In this document: piece after piece, positions 58,603 through 64,000 of the stretch
Layout of the letters: every line of letters starts with the position of its first letter
Numbering within the stretch: the stretch's first letter is position 1
Origin: Xylanimicrobium pachnodae JCM 13526 = NBRC 107786
GTDB lineage: Bacteria > Actinomycetota > Actinomycetes > Actinomycetales > Cellulomonadaceae
Length of the DNA stretch: 64,000 bases
NCBI GenBank assembly: GCA_001592145.1
Contig: BCWJ01000011.1
Coordinates: 59,726-123,725, forward strand
Direction: 5' to 3'
Position numbers and translations under genes: made by a program
Notes under the pieces: model-generated
Seen by the model: only the letters and a program-made list of their open reading frames with translations
Told to the model about the DNA's origin: nothing
Databases searched by the model: none

Positions 58603-59481
58603 CTACCGCAGCAGCGAGGTCGCCGCGGCCGAGCGGATGGCGTGGGCCACCGCGTCCAGGACGGGGGTGCGCAGCGACCACTGCTGCCAGTGCAGCTCGA
58701 CGTCCACGTGGCGGCCGGGGTCCAGGTCCACGAGCTCGCCGGCGCGCTCGGCCTTCGCGGAGTCCTCGGCGGGCAGCAGCCCCCACCCCAGCCCCAGGCG
58801 CACCGCCCGCCCGAAGTCGTCGGACGACGGGATGTAGTGGCGGGGCGGTTCGGCCCCGGCACCACCGCGCGCCCGCAGGTAGCGGTCCTGCAGGTCGTCC
58901 TTGCGGTCGAACATCACCACGGGCGCGGCCGCGAACGCCTCGGCGGTGATCCCGCCGGGGAACCACCGCGCCACGAACGCGGGCGTCGCGAAGGGGCGGT
59001 AGCGCATCACGCCCAGGCGCACGGCGGTACATCCCTGGACAGGCGTGGCCTGCGTGGTCACGGCCGCCATCACCTCGCCCTGCCGCAGCAGCTCGGCCGA
59101 GTGGTCCTGGTCCTCACGGTGCACGTCGAACACGGCCAGGTGTGCGACGGCGGCCAGCGCGGGCAGCGCCCACGTGTGCAGCGAGTCGCCGTTGACGGCG
59201 ATCGGGACGAGCGGCAGCGCGTCGGCGGCGCCGCGGGGTCGGGGCAGCCCGGTCTCGCGCACGACGGCGAGCACCTGCCGCGCGGAACGGAGCACGTCCG
59301 TGCCCGCGCTCGTGGGTGCCACCGGGCGCGAGCGCCGCACCAGCACGGTCCCCGCGGACGCCTCCAGCGCCTTGATGCGCTGACTCACCGCGGATGGCGT
59401 CACGTGCAGCAGGCGGGCGGCAGCGTCGAAGGAGCCCTCGTCGACCACGGCCACCAGGGCCTCCAGCTGGGCGAGCTCCAT
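58603..59481 (-). CDS. lysG: LysG/ArgP-type LysR family transcriptional regulator
   Basis: Encodes 292 residues. Winged helix-turn-helix at the N-terminus: LEALVAVVDEGSFDAAARLL and VTPSAVSQRIKALEASAG, characteristic of LysG/ArgP (SAVSQRI). Effector domain ~90-290. In Corynebacterium LysG senses basic amino acids and activates lysE. It is divergent from an exporter of exactly that family, which supports the assignment. TATGCT six bases before ATG suggests leaderless transcription. Confidence 0.92.
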   Translation of the reverse strand: MELAQLEALVAVVDEGSFDAAARLLHVTPSAVSQRIKALEASAGTVLVRRSRPVAPTSAGTDVLRSARQVLAVVRETGLPRPRGAADALPLVPIAVNGDSLHTWALPALAAVAHLAVFDVHREDQDHSAELLRQGEVMAAVTTQATPVQGCTAVRLGVMRYRPFATPAFVARWFPGGITAEAFAAAPVVMFDRKDDLQDRYLRARGGAGAEPPRHYIPSSDDFGRAVRLGLGWGLLPAEDSAKAERAGELVDLDPGRHVDVELHWQQWSLRTPVLDAVAHAIRSAAATSLLR

Positions 59482-59497
59482 GGAGGAAGCATAAGCA

Positions 59498-59518
59498 ATT
59501 CTTCGGATGCCACAGAAT
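59498..59518. promoter_or_regulatory. LysR-type operator in the lysG-lysE intergenic region
   Basis: ATTCT-N11-AGAAT (59498-59518) is the T-N11-A arrangement bound by LysR-family proteins, placed between the two divergent starts (59481 and 59563). It is likely the LysG site controlling lysE. Confidence 0.6.
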
Positions 59519-59562
59519 CATTCGCTGGACTACATCGACGGCTGCGGCCTAGCGTCGCAAGC

Positions 59563-60195
59563 GTGCTTGCTCCCTCAGCGTCCTTGCCGGCCGCCTTGTC
59601 CGGCCTCGGCTTCGGCCTCTCCCTCATCGTCGCCATCGGCGCCCAGAACCTCTACGTGCTGCGTCAGGGGCTGCGGCGCGAGCACGTGGGCGCCGTCGTC
59701 GCCGTGTGCGCGGCGTCGGACGCTGTGCTCATCCCGGCAGGCGTCGCGGGGGCCGGGGCGCTCGCCGAGGCGGTGCCCTGGCTCGGCGCCGCGATGCGCT
59801 GGGGCGGGGCGGCGTTCCTCCTGTCCTACGGGGCCCTCGCGGCTCGCCGCGCGCTGCGGGCCACGGGAGACGCCCTGCGCCCCGACGACGCCGGGCTGCG
59901 GACCGGCCTGGTCACCGTCGTCGGCACCGCGGCGGCGCTCACGTGGCTCAACCCGCACGTCTACCTGGACACCCTGGTGCTCATGGGGTCGGTCGCCGCC
60001 GGGCACGGGGCGGCGCGCTGGTGGTTCGCCGTCGGCGCGGTGCTCGCCAGCGTCGCCTGGTTCACGGCGCTCGGGTACGGTGCCCGCCTGCTGCGGCCCG
60101 TGTTCGCGCGGCCCGTCGCCTGGCGGGTCCTGGACGCAGGCGTCGCCGTCGTGATGACGGTGATCGCGGGCACCCTGGTCATGAGCGCGTCATAG
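59563..60195 (+). CDS. lysE: LysE/ArgO family basic amino acid exporter
   Basis: Encodes 210 residues from GTG. About five to six hydrophobic helices with GFGLSLIVAIGAQNLYVLRQ, the LysE signature, and TWLNPHVYLDTLVLMGS, conserved in LysE/ArgO. Exports lysine and/or arginine when intracellular levels rise. TAGCGT (59550-59555) seven bases before the start suggests leaderless transcription activated by LysG. Confidence 0.93.
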   Translation: MLAPSASLPAALSGLGFGLSLIVAIGAQNLYVLRQGLRREHVGAVVAVCAASDAVLIPAGVAGAGALAEAVPWLGAAMRWGGAAFLLSYGALAARRALRATGDALRPDDAGLRTGLVTVVGTAAALTWLNPHVYLDTLVLMGSVAAGHGAARWWFAVGAVLASVAWFTALGYGARLLRPVFARPVAWRVLDAGVAVVMTVIAGTLVMSAS

Positions 60196-60259
60196 TGCCT
60201 CCTGCCAGGCCGGCCCCGGCGGGGTTGCCAGCCGGGCGACCGGGGCGCACCCTGGCACG

Positions 60260-60709
60260 ATGACCCGGTCACCGCGACCGTTCCACCCCGCCGACGTCGC
60301 CCCCTGCCTCGCCGCCGGTGACCTCGCAGCCCAAGGTGCGGGCTTGCGCGTCGGCGAGTGGACGGACCCCGGAAACCCGCGCGGCGAGTCCTTTCCCATC
60401 GCGCCCGTGCACATCCACTGGGGCGACGACGAGTCCTGGTACCTGCTCGACGGCGCCTTGAGCGTGCTGCTCCACGACACGGTCGTCACCCTGGAACCGG
60501 GTGGCGCGGTGACCGCCGTCCGCGGCACCCGGCACACCTACTGGAACCCGAGCGCCAGCCCGTGCCGCTACCTCATCGTGGCCCAGCCACGCGTCTTCGC
60601 CCTGATCGAGGCGTTGCACGACGCCGCTGACCCGGCGCAGACGTTCGAGTCGTTCAACTCCGAGTTCCTCGGCTGGGAGCTGCCGCGCTCGCTCGACCGG
60701 TTGCCGTAG
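60260..60709 (+). CDS. Cupin-domain protein
   Basis: Encodes 149 residues. A single cupin barrel with metal-ligand pattern VHIHWGDDESWYLLDG (HxH...E) and a second motif RGTRHTYWNPS. The metal site thus looks intact. Such small cupins have varied or unknown activities. No clear promoter hexamer is seen before the ATG; it may be read from lysE, 64 bp upstream. It converges with pntB. Confidence 0.85.
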   Translation: MTRSPRPFHPADVAPCLAAGDLAAQGAGLRVGEWTDPGNPRGESFPIAPVHIHWGDDESWYLLDGALSVLLHDTVVTLEPGGAVTAVRGTRHTYWNPSASPCRYLIVAQPRVFALIEALHDAADPAQTFESFNSEFLGWELPRSLDRLP

Positions 60710-60735
60710 CGCCCGGACGACCGGCGTGGCGGGAC

Positions 60736-62142
60736 CTACAGCGCGTGGACGATCTTCTCGACCTGGTCCTTCGCGTCGCCGAACAGCATCTGCGTGTTCT
60801 CCTTGAAGAACAGCGGGTTCTGCACGCCCGCGTACCCAGTGGCCATGGACCGCTTGAACACGATGACGTGCTTGGCGTGCCACACCTCCAGCACGGGCAT
60901 CCCCGCGATGGGCGAGCCCGGGTCGTCGAGCGCGGCCGGGTTGACGGTGTCGTTGGCACCGATGACCAGGACGACGTCGGTGTCGGCGAAGTCGCCGTTG
61001 ATCTCGTCCATCTCGAGCACGATGTCGTACGGGACCTTGGCCTCGGCGAGCAGCACGTTCATGTGCCCCGGCAGGCGGCCGGCCACGGGGTGGACGCCGA
61101 AGCGCACCTCGACCCCCTGCGCGCGCAGCCGAGCGACCAGGTCGGCCACCGGGTACTGCGCCTTGGCCACGGCCATGCCGTACCCCGGCGTGATGATCAC
61201 GGACTTCGCGGTCCGCAGCAGATCGGCCACGCCGTCGGCCAGGATCTCGCGGTGCTCCCCCTGCACGTCGGCGGAACCCGCCGCGACCGCGCCGCCGTCG
61301 GACCCGAACCCGCCCAGGATCACCGAGACGAAGGACCGGTTCATGGCCTGGCACATGATGTAGCTGAGGATCGCACCGGAGGACCCGACCAGGGCGCCGG
61401 TGACGATGAGCAGGTCGTTGCCCAGCATGAAGCCGGCCGCGGCCGCCGCCCACCCGGAGTAGGAGTTGAGCATCGAGACCACCACGGGCATGTCCCCGCC
61501 GCCGATCGCGGCCACCATGTGGTAGCCGAGCAGCAGCGCGATCACGGTCATGATGCCCAGCGCGACCAGGCCGTTCGCGGGGTCCACCACGAACCAGACG
61601 AGCAGCCCCGCACAGACCACCAGGGCGCCCAGGTTCAGCCAGTTGCGGCCCGGCAGCGTCAGGGGCGCCGAGCGCATCTTCGCCGACAGCTTGAGGTACG
61701 CGACGATCGACCCGGTGAAGGTGACGGCACCGATGAGGATGCCCAGGAACACCTCGACCAGGTGCACCGAACCGCCGTACCCGGCGTGCGCACGCTCCGT
61801 GAGGTACGAGTCGAAGCCCACCGCGACGGCCGCGAGGCCCACGAACGAGTGGAGGATCGCGATCAGCTCGGGCATCTGCGTCATCTCGACGCTGCGGGCC
61901 CGCCAGGCACCGATCGCCGCACCGATCGCCAGCACGGCGATGATGAGCGCGATGGTCACGCCCACGGGGCGCTCGGACTGGTCGGCAGCGAGCATGACGG
62001 TCGCGCCGAGCGCGAGCACCATGCCGATCATGCCGAGCGTGACGCCCCGGCGGGCGGAGGTCTGCCGGGACAGGCCGGCCAGGGACAGGATGAACAGGAC
62101 GGCCGCGACGACGTAGACGGCCTGAGCGAGGTGGGTCAGCAC
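60736..62142 (-). CDS. pntB: NAD(P) transhydrogenase subunit beta
   Basis: Encodes 468 residues from GTG. About eight to nine membrane helices (~1-260) followed by the NADP(H)-binding dIII domain: [40 protein letters not shown] and [14 protein letters not shown]. With PntA it uses the proton gradient to make NADPH from NADH. One base separates it from the pntA stop, indicating an operon. Confidence 0.96.
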   Translation of the reverse strand: MLTHLAQAVYVVAAVLFILSLAGLSRQTSARRGVTLGMIGMVLALGATVMLAADQSERPVGVTIALIIAVLAIGAAIGAWRARSVEMTQMPELIAILHSFVGLAAVAVGFDSYLTERAHAGYGGSVHLVEVFLGILIGAVTFTGSIVAYLKLSAKMRSAPLTLPGRNWLNLGALVVCAGLLVWFVVDPANGLVALGIMTVIALLLGYHMVAAIGGGDMPVVVSMLNSYSGWAAAAAGFMLGNDLLIVTGALVGSSGAILSYIMCQAMNRSFVSVILGGFGSDGGAVAAGSADVQGEHREILADGVADLLRTAKSVIITPGYGMAVAKAQYPVADLVARLRAQGVEVRFGVHPVAGRLPGHMNVLLAEAKVPYDIVLEMDEINGDFADTDVVLVIGANDTVNPAALDDPGSPIAGMPVLEVWHAKHVIVFKRSMATGYAGVQNPLFFKENTQMLFGDAKDQVEKIVHAL

Positions 62143-62143
62143 G

Positions 62144-63718
62144 TCATGCGTCCTTCCGGAACATGGCGATCATCCGGCGCGAGACCAGGAAGCCACCGAA
62201 GATGTTGATGCTCGCGACGGTCGCCGCGACGAACGCGAGGATCGTCACCGCCAGGTTGGCGTTGCCGAGCTGCAGGATCGCGCCCACCAGGATGATCCCG
62301 GAGATCGCGTTCGTCTGGGCCATGAGCGGGGTGTGCAGCGAGTGGCTCACGTTCGAGATGACGTAGAACCCGATGACGACGGCGAGCGCGAACACGGTGA
62401 AGTGGCCAAGGAACGACTCCGGGCCGTAGGTGAGCCCCAGGATGACGAGCACCGCGGCGAGCGCCCCGCCGAAGGTCAGGCGCTGGTTGCGCACCTTGGC
62501 CTTGGCGGCCGCGTCGGCGGTCTTCGCCGCGAGGGCGGCAGCCTGCTCCTGCGCCGTCGGCCCGGCCGCGACGTCCGCAGCGGGAGCCGCGGCCGAGACC
62601 TGCACGGGCGGGGGCGGCCACAGGATCTCCCCGGCGCGGGCGACGGTCATGCCGCGCTGCACCGGGTCGTCCAGGTCCAGCACCAGCTCGCCGTCCTTGC
62701 CGGGGGTCAGCAGCGTGAGCAGGTTGACGATGTTGGTGCCGTAGAGCTGGGAGGTCTGCGCCGGCATGCGGCCGGGCAGGTCCGTGTACCCGAGGACGAC
62801 GACGCCGCCCGCCGTGACCACCCGCTCGCCCGGCACGGTCGCCTCGGCGTTGCCACCGCCCGACGCCGCCAGGTCCACGATGACCGAGCCCGGCCTCATG
62901 GCGTCGATCATCTCGGTGGTCAGCGTGCGCGGTGCCGTGCCCCGCACCAGGGCCGTCGTGATGACGATGTCGGCGCGGGCCGACTCCTCGGCGTACATCC
63001 GGGCGGTCGCGGCCTCCTGGTCGGCCGTGAGCTCGCGCGCGTAGCCGTCGGAGCTGACCTCCTGCTGCGCGGCCGCCGCCTGCACGAACGTGGCACCCAT
63101 GGACTCGATCTGCTCGCCCGCCTCGGGCCGCACGTCGAACGCGCGCACGTGGGCGCCGAGCGAGGACGCCGTGCCGATGGCCGCGAGCCCCGCCACGCCG
63201 CCACCGATGACGAACACGGTGGCCGGCGGCGTCTTGCCCGCCGCGGTGACCTGCCCGGTGAACATGCCCTGGAACTCGGCGGCCGCCTCGATCACGGCCC
63301 GGTACCCGGACATGTTCGACATCGTGGACAGGGTGTCCAGGGCCTGCGCGCGCGAGATGCGCGGGACGGCGTCGAGCGCCATCGTCGTGATCCCGCGATC
63401 CGCCCAGTCCCGCACGGCGTCCGGGTGCTGGCCGGGGAAGAGCTGTGCGATGAGCGTCGCCCCCGCCGTCATCCCGTCGAGCTGTGCGGCGTCGGGCGCG
63501 TCCACCGCGATGACGACGTCGGAGCCCCACACCTCGGCCGCCGCACCGATCACGGCACCGGAGGCGGCGTACGCGGCGTCGGGGAAGTTGGCGCCGGCGC
63601 CCGCATCATGTTCGACGACGACGTCGTACCCCAGTGCGGTGAGCTTGGCGACGGTGGACGGGGTCGCAGCGACGAGCCGTTGACCCGCCCGGGACTCCCG
63701 GGGCACACCGATCCGCAT
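62144..63718 (-). CDS. pntA: NAD(P) transhydrogenase subunit alpha
   Basis: Encodes 524 residues from ATG ([20 protein letters not shown]), with GGAGG upstream; a longer frame would run through the tRNA gene and is rejected. The NAD-binding dI domain (~1-375, with [20 protein letters not shown] and [16 protein letters not shown]) is fused to three to four membrane helices (~430-510). Alpha1 and alpha2 parts, split in some actinobacteria, are thus one chain here. TAGGTT about 36 nt upstream of ATG is a possible -10. Confidence 0.96.
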   Translation of the reverse strand: MRIGVPRESRAGQRLVAATPSTVAKLTALGYDVVVEHDAGAGANFPDAAYAASGAVIGAAAEVWGSDVVIAVDAPDAAQLDGMTAGATLIAQLFPGQHPDAVRDWADRGITTMALDAVPRISRAQALDTLSTMSNMSGYRAVIEAAAEFQGMFTGQVTAAGKTPPATVFVIGGGVAGLAAIGTASSLGAHVRAFDVRPEAGEQIESMGATFVQAAAAQQEVSSDGYARELTADQEAATARMYAEESARADIVITTALVRGTAPRTLTTEMIDAMRPGSVIVDLAASGGGNAEATVPGERVVTAGGVVVLGYTDLPGRMPAQTSQLYGTNIVNLLTLLTPGKDGELVLDLDDPVQRGMTVARAGEILWPPPPVQVSAAAPAADVAAGPTAQEQAAALAAKTADAAAKAKVRNQRLTFGGALAAVLVILGLTYGPESFLGHFTVFALAVVIGFYVISNVSHSLHTPLMAQTNAISGIILVGAILQLGNANLAVTILAFVAATVASINIFGGFLVSRRMIAMFRKDA

Positions 63719-63844
63719 ACGACCTCCAGAGGCTTGGGAACGAACCTCAGGAAACCTACACCGCGCGGACAGACCACAGGGGCGTGGCGCTCCCCGCACG
63801 CACCGTCGCCGCGCGCTGCTCGCCACGCGCCGGGGCACGAAGAA

Positions 63845-63870
63845 GCCCTGCCCCCGCGGGGGGACAGGGC
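63845..63870 (-). terminator. Terminator downstream of tRNA-Ala
   Basis: GCCCTGCCCCC pairs with GGGGG-A-CAGGGC around a GCG-type loop. On the minus strand it follows tRNA-Ala and is followed by TTCTTC, a typical intrinsic terminator. Confidence 0.8.
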
Positions 63871-63888
63871 GGACGGTGTTTCGATGGG

Positions 63889-63961
63889 TGGAGCTGAGGG
63901 GACTCGAACCCCTGACCCCCTGCATGCCATGCAGGTGCGCTACCAGCTGCGCCACAGCCCC
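63889..63961 (-). tRNA. tRNA-Ala (anticodon GGC)
   Basis: A 73-nt cloverleaf on the minus strand: acceptor GGGGCTG pairs with CAGCTCC, discriminator A; D-arm GGCGCAGCTGGTAGCGC; anticodon stem CCTGC/GCAGG around loop ATGGCAT with anticodon GGC; T-arm GGTTCGAGTCC. Reads GCC/GCU codons. CCA is not encoded. A terminator follows. Confidence 0.96.
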
Positions 63962-64000
63962 GTACCGGCAACTCAGTGCCGGGATATTTCTGGTGAATCT

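Overview
The window is about 73% G+C by eye, with a near-total third-position G/C bias, GTG starts, 4-base start/stop overlaps and many apparently leaderless genes. This points to a high-GC actinobacterium. The gene order resembles the Actinomycetota core block known from Mycobacterium and Streptomyces (hrcA-dnaJ-rsmE-phoH-ybeY-era, lepA-hemW, rpsT, holA, comEC-comEA, degV/eis). A C-terminal leucine-rich-variant membrane protein and a small interspersed GTCTCGACAGGCTCGA-type repeat suggest order Micrococcales (Cellulomonas or Promicromonospora relatives). That placement is inference. I see no insertion sequence, prophage, rRNA or CRISPR array; one tRNA (Ala, GGC) lies at the right edge.

Region 1 (1-10.9 kb, minus strand) is a heat-shock and translation-quality operon. 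It starts at a CIRCE operator and runs hrcA, dnaJ, rsmE, HIT protein, phoH, ybeY, a CNNM/CBS protein and era, followed by a membrane-anchored alpha/beta hydrolase and a polytopic membrane protein. Region 2 (11-25 kb) holds two small ORFs not usually annotated, a DUF3097 protein, a nitrate/nitrite MFS carrier, a DUF4870 protein, hemW, lepA, a PemK-like protein, rpsT, holA, comEC, comEA and degV. holA appears inverted relative to its usual orientation and is flanked by short tandem repeats.

Region 3 (25-41 kb) is the most interesting stretch of known systems. After an Eis-like acetyltransferase, a HIT-like protein and a HerA-like ATPase there is a complete four-gene Wadjet (JetABCD, type I; MukBEF-like SMC plus Toprim nuclease) anti-plasmid system. 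It is wedged 18 bp behind leuS and 4 bp from the convergent HerA-like gene. On the other side of leuS is a C-terminal remnant of a HipA-type toxin gene, then an MFS exporter, an MntR-like regulator and a secreted or anchored metallophosphoesterase.

Region 4 (43-48.3 kb) carries bacterial non-homologous end joining: ku and a three-domain ligD (polymerase-phosphoesterase-ligase). A small alarmone synthetase and two DUF202 membrane proteins lie between them. Region 5 (48.3-54.3 kb) is a sulfur-scavenging operon: ABC permease, ATPase, substrate-binding lipoprotein and an arylsulfatase. A 30-codon leaderless ORF with six Cys codons in its last 14 precedes it and is very likely a cysteine-responsive attenuator. 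Region 6 (54.3-64 kb) holds an MFS carrier, an isochorismatase-fold hydrolase, mqo with two CRP/GlxR-like sites, an RBBP9-like hydrolase, the divergent lysG/lysE pair, a cupin protein, pntA-pntB and tRNA-Ala.
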